From contig NC_080671.1 of assembly GCF_030247195.1 (NCBI RefSeq), positions 426,932,539 through 426,996,538 on the forward strand: 64,000 bases of DNA. Direction: 5' to 3'. The notes beneath the pieces were generated by a model that was not told the origin of the DNA, ran no database searches, and saw nothing but the letters and a program-made list of their open reading frames with translations. The stretch's first letter is position 1; each line of letters starts with the position of its first letter. Made by a program: the position numbers and the translations under genes. Positions 1 through 11,840 of the stretch are shown piece by piece. Origin of the DNA: Topomyia yanbarensis (taxonomy: Eukaryota > Arthropoda > Insecta > Diptera > Culicidae).

Positions 1-429
1 GACTACCAAAGATTGCCTTAGTTTAATTTTTTTTAAACAAAAATCGTTTCTGAAACAGCTCTAACATAAAACCCTGCTCACCCACCAACATTTTCAACAT
101 ACCCCCGCATTTTAGTAGACACAAACCCATTTAGGTTTTGCCGTGCTTTAAACATACAGAAACATGCCAGGTGCGCCAATAGGCTCACTACCATACGTAC
201 ATACCAACAACCAAAACATTTGGTGTCTCATTAACCGAACGCGCACACAATCATGAAAATAAATTTGTCCCCTTTGTTCCAGTCCCAACGCAAACTCACA
301 AGCGGCATACAAACATGTCGCACTCTGCAGTGCTCAAACCAAAGGCCACCTTACCCACCCATTTGGCAAACAATCGTGTATACACGACTCGTATCGTCCG
401 GACATTATTGTCCAGGTCCTGCTCGTGCG
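1..429. other. no gene recognised
   Basis: About 430 bases of mixed composition without a supportable gene. A 60-codon open frame from position 253 has no recognisable motif. On the minus strand this stretch would be the transcribed side of the promoter-like repeat at 430-740, so it may be more of the same repeat. Confidence 0.4.
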
Positions 430-740
430 GACTGACAAAGACTGACGTAAACGAACACGCGGTACCTTTATAAATAGCCTCCCGTATCTGATTGAGTTGC
501 TTATGTGCTCCCTATTGACGGCTCTGTCCGGGATAGATTGACTGATGTATGGGAGTTTTCACGTTTTTCGAGATCTATTCATTTTTGCTTGTTTTTCAAT
601 AGTGTGCTATTGAAATACAAAAACAATATAGAAATAAAACATAACTTCAAAATAGTGACGCAAAAACGTGACATCGTTTGAATTTAGATTTTAGAATGAC
701 ACCGTATCCCAGATAGTGCAGTAAGACATTTTCAATGTCA
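430..740 (-). repeat. promoter-bearing dispersed repeat, copy 1
   Basis: On the minus strand this segment aligns with 43850-43975 plus 44736-44925. Shared blocks include the AATAGCACACTATTGAA hairpin sequence, AAAACTCCCATACATCAGTC and GCCGTCAATAGGGAGCAC. A TATA-like TTTATAAAG near 465-475 is followed about 25-30 nt later on the minus strand by arthropod initiator-like TCAGT motifs near 432-450. This copy lacks the 707-bp insertion found in the other copy. The family is not identified; an LTR or DNA-transposon promoter is possible. Confidence 0.6.
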
Positions 741-1394
741 AAACACATAAAATGACACCCCCTCCCCCCAAATTTTACGAATATTATATTATTTCCTCTT
801 GTATATGTATCAGTAAGCTGTAATATTTCTTCAGTTTCATCATATAAAAACAAAATAATATTAAAATGTGTAACCCCCTAGTTTAAATAAAACTAAAAAC
901 TTTGTAATTTTTTTTTTCAAATTGTAAAACAAAATTTAAATGGCACCTTTAAGCTAACGCAAACGTGCCTTATCAAATGAACGAATTGAATAAAAAAAAC
1001 ATTCGACATCTGCTGATACGGCACAGAAAACCAGCAAAAAAAATATGCCAGAGAAATAATACTCCACGTAACAAACAAAACAAAAACGAAGACGGTTGTA
1101 CCAGAGTCACTTGAAAATACGAATATCAACGAACATTTAACAACGAAAATTAAAGCTTTAACGACGACGACATGAGCGCAACCACGAGTGAGGGAGTAGA
1201 CAGACGAGCAGCTAGCAGCAGAAGTAAAAACTGACAATTGCTCCCATAGAGAAAAAAAATAATATCGGGAGCGACAGCTATAGAGGGATTCCATGAGAAA
1301 CCGGCCGACCGCAAAATATGACCATCGTCGATTTGAACGAAACTTTGCAAGTGTGTTCACTGTATGAATCTCCATGATATTCTCTGGCAATTGG
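741..1394. other. AT-rich spacer, nothing recognised
   Basis: Strongly AT-rich sequence with long A runs. A 157-codon minus-strand open frame at 917-1390 has low-complexity, hydrophobic composition and no family motif, so it is not treated as a gene. Confidence 0.4.
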
Positions 1395-3378
1395 AATATT
1401 TTGATACAAGAGCAATTTTTCCAAAGGGCGTAAACGTTTCTACGTGTATGAATTTCAAATTTTTTTTGTTCGATTACTGTATTTTATACAGCAAAACTAT
1501 CTGAGAACAAGTTACAGGGAATGAATACTTCTGTCCGAAAAAAATATACACTGAAAAAAATGTTGTGTCATTTTTCAAAAAAACAAAAATTTATAATAAA
1601 CATTTAAATTGCGAAAAAACCCATTTTTTTAAATTTTTTATATTTTGTTACCAAAAACCTAAAGAGAAAAGAAACATTTTGATTGTGATTGCATGATGGA
1701 GAAAAAATCGGTAAAAAAGTTTCTCTAACAATAACTTCGTACATGTTTTTAAATTTCATACTAATAGACATACAAAATTGTAATTTTATCACAGAATATA
1801 ATTCTAAGCACCATTTAAAATCAAAATGCATTTAACAAAAATCTTCCAAAATGCGATAGTTTTCGAGATATTTGAAATTTTGCTCCTTAAAAACAATTAA
1901 TTCGTGTAATTATGCTCTTTTTAAAAGTTATTCGCGTTACCCCATCATAAAATGTCAAAAATTTAATGTTTATCGTTTTAAAGACGTAAAAGCAACTTTT
2001 TTAGTGTTTTTGGATCATGGAGAAGCTTTCAATAAAAAAGTTTTCCTAACAACAACTTTTGACATATTTTTATAATTCTTACTATTTGCAGTCAAAAATG
2101 CGATTTTCTTTTTGAATATGATTCAAAACGCCATTCTAAATCGAAATCCTCTTAACAAAAATTTTCTAAAATGTAGTAGTTCTCGAGATATTTTAACTTT
2201 TGTTTTAACAACACAATTATTTTGTTTTATTACGACCTTTTCATAAGTTAGTCGCGTTTCTCCATCAAAAATAATAAGTTTTTCAAAAGGCCCGTAAACT
2301 TTCCTGCAACATTCGTTTTGACATGAAGGCGATATTGTAAACCATTTGAAAGTTACATGAAAGCAACCAAAATATATTTCAACCATAGGGTCTGATGATT
2401 AAACTATATAGTTGAATCATATTTTGGTTGTTTTCATGTAACTTTCAAATGTTTCACAATATCACCTAGATGTCAAAGAGAAAGTTGCAGGAACGTTTAC
2501 GGACCTTTTGAAAAACCTATTATTGTTGATGGAGAAACGCGACTAATTTATGAAGAGGTCGTAATAAAACAAAATAATTGTGTTGTTAAAACAAAAGTTG
2601 AAATATCTCGAGAACTACTAAATTTTAGAAAATTTTTGTTAAGAGCATTTCGATTCATATTCAAAAAGAAAATTGTATTTTTGACTGCAAATAGTAAGAA
2701 TTATAAAAATATGTCAAAAGTTGTTGTTAGGAAAACTTTTTTATTGAAAGCTTCTCCATGATCCAAATACACTAAAAAAGTTGCTTTTACGTCTTTAAAT
2801 CGAGAAACAGAAATTTTTGACATTTTATGATGGGGTAACGCGAATAACTTTTAAAAAGAGCATAATTACACGAGTTAATTGTTTTGAAGGAGCAAAATTT
2901 CAAATATCTCGAAATCTATCGCATTTTGGAAGATTTTTACTAAATGCATTTTGATTTTATATGGTGCTTAGAATTATATTCTATAATAAAATTACAATTT
3001 TATATGTCAATTAGTATGAAATTTAAAAACATGTACGAAGTTATTGTTAGAAAAACTTTTTCACCGATTTTTTCTCCATCAGGCAATCACATTCAAAATG
3101 TTTCTTTTCTCTTTAGATTTTTGGTAACAAAATATAAAAAATTTAAAAAATGGGTTTTTTCGCAATTTATATTTTTATCATAAATTTTTGTTTTTTTGAA
3201 AAATGACACAACATTTTTTCAGTGTATATTTTTTTCAGACAGAAGTATTCATTCCCTGTAACTCGTTCTTAGATAGTTTTGCTGTATAAAATATAGTAAT
3301 CGAACAATTTTTTTTGAAATTCATACATTTAGAAACGTTTACGCCCTTTTGGAAAGTTGCTCTTGAGTCAAAATAATC
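1395..3378. repeat. 2-kb long inverted repeat (foldback-like element)
   Basis: The left arm (about 1395-2387) is the reverse complement of the right arm (about 2405-3378) with only a 17-bp spacer. Matching landmarks are AATGTTGTGTCATTTTTC near 1558 and its complement near 3195, and CAACCAAAATAT near 2365 with its complement near 2422. Both arms run out at similar sequence (TTTTGA..CAAGAGCAA). Each arm also contains degenerate tandem units of about 300 bp: CATGGAGAAGCTTTC..AACAACAACTTTTG resembles GATGGAGAAAAAATC..AACAATAACTTCG. No coding capacity is recognisable. Candidates are a foldback or long-TIR DNA element, or an inverted duplication. Target-site duplications were not identified. Confidence 0.85.
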
Positions 3379-4268
3379 TTATTACCTGTGGAAAATATTT
3401 AGTCTTCCATGACGGTGAAACGTGCAAAGTTTCATCGGAATCTAAGATGGTCGGTCACGATTTTAATGATTTTCGGACGGATCTTCGTGGAATTCCTCTA
3501 TAGCAGAGCTTGGAAAACGAATCAGCTGAAAAAGAACGAACACTCTTCATTCGTTCTTAGCTTCACGAACATACACCCTATTGAACCATTCACCACTGAG
3601 CTGCGGAGTTGACGGCTTTGGTTCACCACCACCGAGGCTGGTGAATCATTGCTGTTCTATAGTGTAGGTATATGAGCATAGCGTAATAGTACCCGTTGCT
3701 CATTCTCTCTCCCATTCGAAGAGATATCAACTGCTATGCATCATTCGTTCTTCATAGCAAGCTGTACATAGGCACCCAGATTCTCTTTGCTTGCTGGGTG
3801 CGAATGTAGGTACGAAAAATGATGCCGCCCAGCTGCCCCGGAGAACAGCGCTCATAACGAGAATGTGTTTGTTGTCTTTTATTATTTTTATTCGAGATAG
3901 GTACCTACATGTTCTGTGCGCTTTTCATATGCAATATTTTTTAGTTTTGTCTTCAACCTATTGAATCTGTCGAATTGTGAAAATACAAATAGGGTTAAGG
4001 GAACATGGGGAGACTTTACCAAGCACGAAATTCAACAATTATTAATAACGTGTTCCATTTGGTACTTATTTTTTTTTATATTTTTATATTTGTTTCGATC
4101 CCATCAGCTAATTTTTCATCTTCTTCATTTCGTTTTTCATCTTGCTCCCTTACGCTTATATTTGAAACTTTAAACGCGATTATCACGATATTTGCGGTGA
4201 CTACGAGTGCCGAAAGAGTTTGCAACGGATTTCAAAACTTTATTTTTGCTTGTTCGTAATTTAACTGC
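3379..4268. other. AT-rich spacer, nothing recognised
   Basis: No supportable gene. Two overlapping open frames at 3916-4259 read through low-complexity T-rich sequence and show no family features. Confidence 0.35.
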
Positions 4269-4440
4269 CGTGTCCTTGAACGATTCCATTTTTTCGTCAA
4301 AATTTTCATATTAATGTTATGGATTTGTTAATAATTTTTTTCAGGTGAAAATGGTGTTTTTTTTGGAAAAATCGTTCCCGTTTCCAAAAAGAAGAGAAAT
4401 TTTTTTCAATCAATCGTTCAAGGACACCACAGATAGATAC
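4269..4440. repeat. short inverted repeat, MITE-like
   Basis: TGTCCTTGAACGATT near 4271 is repeated in inverted orientation as AATCGTTCAAGGACA near 4420-4435, bounding about 165 bp of AT-rich sequence. It is consistent with a small non-autonomous element, but no target-site duplication could be assigned. Confidence 0.5.
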
Positions 4441-6534
4441 ACTAATAATTTTTATGGCTGATTTTGTGACACGTGAACCTGCAATGTAATCAGTACAGTT
4501 AATCCAAAAAAGCAATGCATTAAAAAAAATCAAAGCTCATGAAATACAATCTTTTTATATTTTTAACTAGTACTAAAAACCTCAACAATATGGGAAGAAA
4601 AGATAACAGCATGTTATATGCCATTGGTTTTTGTTCTGATATTTTAAAATTCTCTTGGTCAAGGCTCCCGCGTGGATAGACATGACCAGAAAAAACGATC
4701 ACAGAAAAACTTTTGTAACTTTTGAAAAAGTAAATTATCAATACTGAAAAAAATCATTAATACGCAGAATACTTTTGCATATTACATTTCAACGAGTTTT
4801 GGAAGACATCCAATTATTAAACCAAAAACAATTTGTCTTATGGAATACAATATATTTTTAAATATTCATAAGCCAGTCGTTGTTCAAGTTCAACTCAGGG
4901 GTTTTTTTGAGTATTACACAGAACTAGAAAAATCGTAAAAATTTACGTGTTCTGCTCCTGACATATACGAGCATCAAAAATGTTTTAGATTTAATTTTAA
5001 TTTCACATGACTATGAATTTCGTAAATCATGTTTGATTTAAATGTCAATGAATGCAATTTGTTAAATTGTATCAAGTTTTTATTAACTAGTTGACTAATT
5101 TTGAATGATAGGATAGTAATGTTGATGGAATAGGAAAAAAATATAGTGTGATTTTTTCCATTTAAACAATATTTGAAAACATTTTTGGTTGCCTGGTTAC
5201 AATAAAAATCTCGGCTAACTTAGAATAAAGGCATTAAAGTCAACTGTCAAGATTCATTTGGAGGATATTCCGAATAAAACTTTATTCGCCAAGCTCGGAA
5301 TAATTGCAGCGAACTAATCTGTTCAGATCACTAAAGCATTAAAGCGGGATACTAATTTCTTCCCAAAGATTAAAAGGCATGTGTAATTTTGCTATTCCTG
5401 CTCAACTTTAGACGAAGCTCGAAGTATTTTTTTGATTATTAAATATTCCACAATATGCCGTACATTTTAAACACTCCGTTAGAAGGCATCCAATTTAATC
5501 AGGAGTCATAAATCTTGCTCATCGAATTTGTGGTTAATATTATATTTGTTAACATTTCACCTGTCTGTACAACATTTAGGAAAAGAATGTAGTACATCAT
5601 AGTTTGAAACATATATTGTCCGTGTTAAATGCGAATAACTTATAACCAAACTTATAACCACTTCGTTTTGGTTCACGATTATAAAATTCCAAATATTCGT
5701 AAGCTAGAGATACAATGTTAGAAAAAATGAACCTATATGTGTTGGGCTGAATCGTCTGAGGAACCAACATCCAAAAAACTGATAAATGCATATCGATGTT
5801 TGAATATCCACGATTTCCCTAAATTTATAATGCATCGTGAACACAAGTTCAATTTTTTTCCCCTCAAACCTCAGCAGAATCCAATAAGCGGTACCTGTTG
5901 CCTAATGTCTGCTCCACAAGCCATATGTTCTTAACTGAAGTAGCGAAAGACGCTGAAAACCGCTAATATGGCCAGAAGAATTTTATATTCAGATTCAGCA
6001 TTACACAATGAATCTGAATGGTTCAACAGCTTGTATGTTCCTGAACCAATTTCACTAAATAATCAACCAAGCAACGAGGAACCACTATTCAAGTGAGAAG
6101 AGAATACTGATATCCTCTCTCTCAATGATACTCACAACTGTTCATCATTATAATGATACGTGCTTATGCAAGCGTGTGTGGATATATTCGTTCCTGTTTC
6201 TGTTTCCTCGTGTTGTTGCTTCGGTATCCATAGCGGCAATTCATTCGGTTGGGGTGAAGGCAAGCGTTTTACTGAGCTGTATTGTGGTTCGTTCGGATTG
6301 AATTTGAATGAATGGTGAAAGCTCTGCTCTATAGTCATTAATGAAAATTATCTTTGAAATGTATATGATTTTTAAAAAGTCTACAGGTTAAAGCTTAAAT
6401 AAATAATAATAATGATAATAAAAAAATATACCACTAATCATTCTTTGATTTCCACCGGAAAGTTAAGCAAATTTTATGGAGTCAAATTTACTAATATCTT
6501 TCAGTTAAGAGATTTTAGTATTCCTTCAGAACTA
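4441..6534. other. AT-rich spacer, nothing recognised
   Basis: About 2 kb with only short, motif-free open frames on either strand and no strong repeat recognised within the window. Confidence 0.35.
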
Positions 6535-6735
6535 AGGATGTGAAGAATACAGATCGGAAAACTAGAAGTGACAGGGTAATTAGAAACAGGCTTAAATCCT
6601 GCAGGCTAATCTTTTGTCTTCTGTTGGCAGGGGTCGAGCTCAGGCAGCGTAACTACAAATCACTCAAGTCTACCAACATGCCTCCTGGTGAAGACAGACT
6701 TGTCCCTCTTCACTGTGAGAACAGACTGTCGACAT
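6535..6735 (+). repeat. dispersed repeat beta, copy 1
   Basis: This segment (AAGGATGTGAAGAATACAG.., CGGAAAACTAGAAGTG.., GGTCGAGCTCAGGCAGC..) matches 22152-22358 and 57535-57655. The shared order of motifs supports a dispersed family. GGGTCGAGCTC loosely resembles a Pol III B box, but no clear A box was found, so a SINE assignment is not made. Confidence 0.6.
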
Positions 6736-8320
6736 AGTGAATCTTAGCAAGTTCTTTAATTCCTTTTTTTTTATATCACATCATTAACTCTTTTCGTTTC
6801 AATGCAAAATCATTTTCATTGTTTCATTGCGTATGCGAAAAAGACGATTTCGAATCCACTGCCTTTGTGGTGAGCTTATGTTAGGTCTACTTTTAGATGG
6901 CAGCATACTTAAAAGACAGTAAAAATGGAAATGTCAAAGGGTGTATCAGTATCAAAGAACAAATTGTATAGAATGTTAATTGTAGAGAATGAACAATTAG
7001 AATTGGAAATAAATTAGAAAAATTATAAACCTCCTCGAATAGCGCAAATTTTGAGCGATGTTTACTAGTAAAAAATCCAAAGTAACTAAAAGACATTTAT
7101 GCATTAGAAACTTTATCAGTTTTCCAATGAAACCCTAAGCTAAAGTTTTTAAGTACATGTAAGTCCATTACGATAAAAGTTGAATAATGAAATTACAAAA
7201 AAAAGAAGAGATAGGAATATGATGTTGATGAAGAAGTTACGGATTGTCTTGAAGCGCAACTTTTGGATATTAGTTTTTGTTATGTTCATAATTCATTATT
7301 TTGAGAAGAGTAAAAAACCTCACTAGAAACAATTTTTTGATTATTTCACCTCTTAAAGTTTCCTTAATTCTTTTAACTAAAATATATGAGAGCATTGTTT
7401 ATTGGCAAAACTTCTCAGTTTTTTAATGGACCCAAAAAAGGTACAGAGTGTACTTTTTGAGTTAGAGATATTTCACGGCACATAAGTCCAGAGCGTTTTT
7501 TCATTACATCATATCTAACAGAAACGTGAAACGGAGAAAATCGCGTGCAAAAATTTCCTTGAGACTTTTAAATTTATTTAATAATTAAAGCACACAGAAG
7601 GCTATTAATTGTACTATCACCTCTGCATTTACTCATTGCAGGATCGTATAAGCATATTACATGTGTTTCGCGAAAATAATTGGGAGAAAATTGATAACTA
7701 TTATTTTATTACATTTTGCCGATCACTTTTGCTATTATGCTCTTTTACATATGTGGTCTTGACAACACCGTTTGTAGATGTCACATTTTACTGTGACGTT
7801 TCGAGAGACGGGCTTGTAGTTGTGATATATTTCATGTGCTGTATTGCAATCGAGAGTGTAGATATGAGATTTGGCATTGGAAAAACATGCTAACTACAGT
7901 CGACTTGGAGAAACATCACAACGCAAAACATCACATCTACAAAATATTAGCAAAGCTTAGGTATGCTATATGTGACATTTTCACTTAAGATTAAATTAAC
8001 ATGTAAAGAGTTATTATTTTTCTCTATTATTTGTGGATGATAAAGAGTCAATGCTTGGCTTTTATTTGGCATAATTAACTCAGTTTGTTTACATTTGTTA
8101 GATATGACGTTTCGAATAAACGGTATAGAAGTATAATTTACCGAAGTGTAATAAAACTGTAAGGACTGAGATTTGATGGTATGTGTTGAACGATTTTTGC
8201 CCAAGTATGATCCTTTATCATCCCTCGAGAGATACTCAACCATGAAACAATACACCAATCTTCAGATTCAAGCTAATAGGTTTCGTTGATTTCTAACAAT
8301 CGCTTTTCTACTAGAGATTA
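6736..8320. other. AT-rich spacer with a weak inverted repeat
   Basis: No gene is supported. TTTGTAGATGTCACATTTT near 7770 has an inverted partner at about 7930 (CATCACATCTACAAAAT), suggesting a decayed hairpin element of about 175 bp. The 94-codon frame at 7609-7893 mostly overlaps this and has no motifs. Confidence 0.35.
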
Positions 8321-8325
8321 TCAGG

Positions 8326-8585
8326 TTTCGGTTCTTTAAGCTTGAAATTCTCAGCTTCGGGTTTAAATTTTAAATTTGCGGGTTCGGTTCGAGTCCAGGT
8401 TTTTCAAGTTTGAAACTTTCGGCTTCGGGTTCGGCTTTTCCAAATGTTATACTCTCGGGCTCGGGTTTATCAGTTTTAAACTCGCACTCGAGTCGTACTC
8501 AGGTTTCACCATTTTGATAACATCGGGTTCGGGTCGGGTCCGGTTTTTAAAATTTTCAAATTATCGAATTCGGGTTTGAAAAAGT
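8326..8585 (+). repeat. degenerate TTCGGG minisatellite
   Basis: TTCGGGTT, TCGGGTTCGG and related words recur many times, interspersed with AAATTT-type spacers. Examples are GGCTTCGGGTTCGGCTTTTC and CATCGGGTTCGGGTCGGG. Spacing is irregular, roughly 30-50 bp. A more decayed, similar tract lies at 31100-31350. Confidence 0.55.
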
Positions 8586-9906
8586 GCATTATCAATTATT
8601 CCCCATTTTAAACCATTTAAAACTGGTAAGTTCACAGCAGGGCGATTTCTGGGTAATTTTGAGTGTTTTTCCAGATGTATCTCTGCATGAGAAGTTCATG
8701 TCGCGTAAAAAACCCTCCATCCAAATAAAAGCCACGTCCTAGTATGTCAAAATTACAGACATGAGCTATTTTCGAATAAAAATTGAAACTCGAAATTTCA
8801 AATAACTTCTAATTTTCTGACTTCTTACCGGTTGAGGCACGATGATGACTGATAAAAATGATGATGGGATAAAATAGGTTGAAAGACACTCGACTACATG
8901 ATTTGTCACAACGTATCATTGCATTGATTCTTTTACAAAATGCGTAATGCAATACTAATAAGCCGAATATGTTACGTATGAAAGTTATAAATGTTATAAA
9001 TTTTAGATTAGCGACAATCTGGTGGGTATGTTATGTGCCAGGTTCTGAGGAGACGGAGCCAAAACGCAAATTCCTTGACTTACTGTAAATTATTGCGCCC
9101 TTTTCAAACCGAAAATTTGAACCGCATAAACCGTGAAATGTACTCACATTTTTTTCTATTGATAGCATCGTGTCAGTTGTACATACCTGTAAATACAAAC
9201 AGAAAATGAAGGATATAGTTAATTGGAAGCCACATTCTGTTTATAACTGGTAAATAAGCAAAAAAGATTTAGCAGTATAAAATAAAATATTTGAAAGTAA
9301 ATCGTGATGATTCATTCCTCCATATTATACGAATCAAATAAAGAAACGTGATTCTTCTTCCATCTCATAAAGAGAACCTAATTGACTAACCAACGAGTCA
9401 ACCGAACCGAATCAAATTCAAAGAACACGTCCGCTTGGTCATAGACAGCTGTTTGACTCATACCAAAGACGCATCCATTCTACGGAATTCCCCCACTTCA
9501 CCTCCACTAGCTGCTCAGTTAAACACGGCGAACGTTTCAACGGTAGACACGTCAAACTTGATTCAATCATTCATTCATTCTTTTGCTCATATTGCGCACT
9601 GTTTTTTTTGTTATGATGCGTACCGAACATTCAGGTGACTTTGAACATTTCTGCAATGGTGATCGTTTTCGTCGGCCAGTAATTTCTAAAATTCGAATTT
9701 TTATGTAAAAACAATCATTGTTCGAAACAGCGTAATAACATACTCAATTTTCTATGCAAATAACAAGCTTCGAAATTTGAGCTCTTCTTAGTGTAGTGTG
9801 TTACTGTAGTAGTGTTACTGTGCTCAAATTCAATCTATCCCACGCACACACAAATATTTTGCATTTTCAGACCAGTTTCGCTATTAGAAACAAAGCAAAG
9901 ATACAT
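8586..9906. other. spacer, nothing recognised
   Basis: No supportable gene or RNA. Short open frames only, without recognisable domains. Confidence 0.35.
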
Positions 9907-9910
9907 ATTT

Positions 9911-10163
9911 CTTGAGCGTTTTTTCAAAACGTCATATCTGCAATGAGTTACTCTCTTTGTTTACTTTCTCTTTCGATTTTTACGGCGTCACTATAACACT
10001 TTTCACTTATTTTACAGCACAGATCGAAAGACGGTGGTTTTAACTAGCATATTATGCAAAGAGTTGAGGGATAAATGTTAAAGTGACCGAATTATTAACA
10101 GAAGAGAAAATAAACAAAGAGAGTAACTCATTGCAGATATGACGTTTTGAAAAAACGCTCAAG
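9911..10163 (+). mobile_element. 253-bp MITE with long TIRs, copy 1
   Basis: Terminal inverted repeats of about 60 bp begin CTTGAGCGTTTTTTCAAAAC and end with the complement GTTTTGAAAAAACGCTCAAG. Internal TIR sequence includes CTCTTTGTTTACTTTCTCTT. The element is bordered by ATTT on both sides (9907-9910 and 10164-10167), consistent with a 4-bp target-site duplication. It has no coding capacity. A diverged second copy lies in opposite orientation at about 34513-34775. Confidence 0.85.
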
Positions 10164-10519
10164 ATTTTAGCGCAATCAAATAAGGTGACACCCTGACTAA
10201 TGCGATTAGTAAGGCATCATTTTCCCTGAAATAAACATGCATGCAATGAGAAAGTAATTCAATTGATCGAAATACCCAGTTCAAGTTCACCCGTTGTAAC
10301 GGTACAATGTTTTTACAACACCGACTACGCCATTCGCGTTACATTTCAACACCGTTTGATGTTTACACGCACGGAATAATAGCGGACCTAGTCCAGTTCA
10401 GAGACCAAAGGGTTCTCAAGTTCAACAAAATTTCATCGCCATTCAACAGGCCTGTGGGCAGGTCAGCTGGCAAGCACCATCGGTTTTCCGAGGACGTATA
10501 CAGAACAACTTGAAAGTAT

Positions 10520-10655
10520 CGACGAACGTTTCAGTGTTTTTGATTTAACAGTTGTTGTCGAGAGGCGCTTCAGTGCTAGGAACAACTCCTACGGTGCAAA
10601 TCAAAATAAATAATAGAACAATAATAACAATCACAGCAACAATTTCAGAACATGG
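10520..10655 (+). other. candidate 5' UTR and first coding exon of an unidentified gene
   Basis: The sequence has the look of an insect 5' UTR. TCAGT initiator-like motifs occur at 10531 and 10570, followed by a CAA/AAT-rich leader and then ATG at 10652 in good context (GAACATGG). That ATG is followed at once by a strong 5' splice site, G|GTAAGT, with the exon ending at 10655. If real, the first coding exon contributes only Met plus the first base of codon 2, and the rest of the gene lies downstream, possibly beyond the window. Reading through instead gives an 83-codon frame (10652-10903) without recognisable motifs. The 20.1-kb gene has its own promoter and is not the obvious continuation. 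Confidence 0.4.
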
Positions 10656-11840
10656 GTAAGTTGGATTGCGGTGGGATTGTTTACTCGCATAAACTGAGCA
10701 CATTTTGTGCTAGAAACCGGCTTCAAATATCTTCTCATGAAAGAAGCGGAAACATCCAACTGACAGAGACGTGGGACTTAAGAGTCATCATTGCAGATTT
10801 TCTCGGATGTTGGCGCTGCAATGCTAATGGGTGTGGGAAAAGAATTCTAGAAAAAAATAATTGTAGTACTGGCGGTGTAGAAGAACAACTTAAAGCGAAA
10901 TAATGATGAGACATTATACTTTTTAAGTGCCAGTGACACAATAAGCAGGCAGAAACTGTTTCGCAAATTGAATTGAGAACAAGTTTTAACACATCAAAGA
11001 AACCACCGATTTGAGAGCTTGTTTATATTTCGGATTGAATGATTCATATAGGTCAATATATAAAATCATAGTTATTTCTTAAAGGGACCCAAATGTTTAC
11101 AAAATCGGTAAACAGTCCACGTTTATTTGATCACTAGCTGGATTGAATGCCATCTAAGAAGGTGCCGTACAAAATGTGTAGGTCTTATGAGAGCAAATGG
11201 GCCTGCGCAGAGCTTGCCCACTGAAAACCAGCCTCCACCGGCATCAGATATTCTCAAGCAGATGAACAGAATAAAAAACTGTTTTTGCGGTGTAGAGTGA
11301 TCTAAACGCCCACACGAGCAGGAAAATTTAATTTTCTCAAGTGGTTAATTCCGTTTGTAGTACATTGTAGCAAATATGAGTCAGTTATTATAGTAAAAGA
11401 CTGTAACTTAACCCTAGAGTTATCCAACTCATGATCATTTAAACTATTTTCAACAGTATCTTCGAGCAGTTTACATATTCACATTCACGAAAACATTATG
11501 GTTATATTTATATTGTTGTCAGTTTCTAACAAAGGAGCATAATATCTATTCTTCTTCTTTCCAGAACTAAAATTGAAAATTGGTTGAAAAATGACAGCTA
11601 AGCCAATTTGTCAGTCCCGAAAGACCCGACTGAGCCGAAAGTCTCAAATGGTTTTTTCTATAAATGAGTAATTTGATGGTATATAATAATTTTCAAGTAT
11701 TTATTTGTATTGCATTTGATAAGACCTACAAGTTATACTAGTTTGTCCTCCTGCGTTTTTACGTTACGAAAAAGGACCCTGAACAAAAGTCACGTCTTGT
11801 AATAATGCGTGTGTTTTTTTTTGTTTCCCGCATAACGTTT
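10656..11840. other. spacer or possible intron, nothing recognised
   Basis: No repeat of the window's families and no convincing exon. It would be intronic if the candidate splice donor at 10656 is used. Confidence 0.3.

Noticed and set aside
917..1390. 157-codon minus-strand open frame
   Set aside because: Low-complexity, Phe/Ser/Val-rich read-through of AT-rich DNA with no motif. A second frame overlaps it in another register.
6535..6735. SINE interpretation of the beta repeat
   Set aside because: GGGTCGAGCTC resembles a B box only weakly and no A box was found at the right distance. It is kept as an unclassified repeat.
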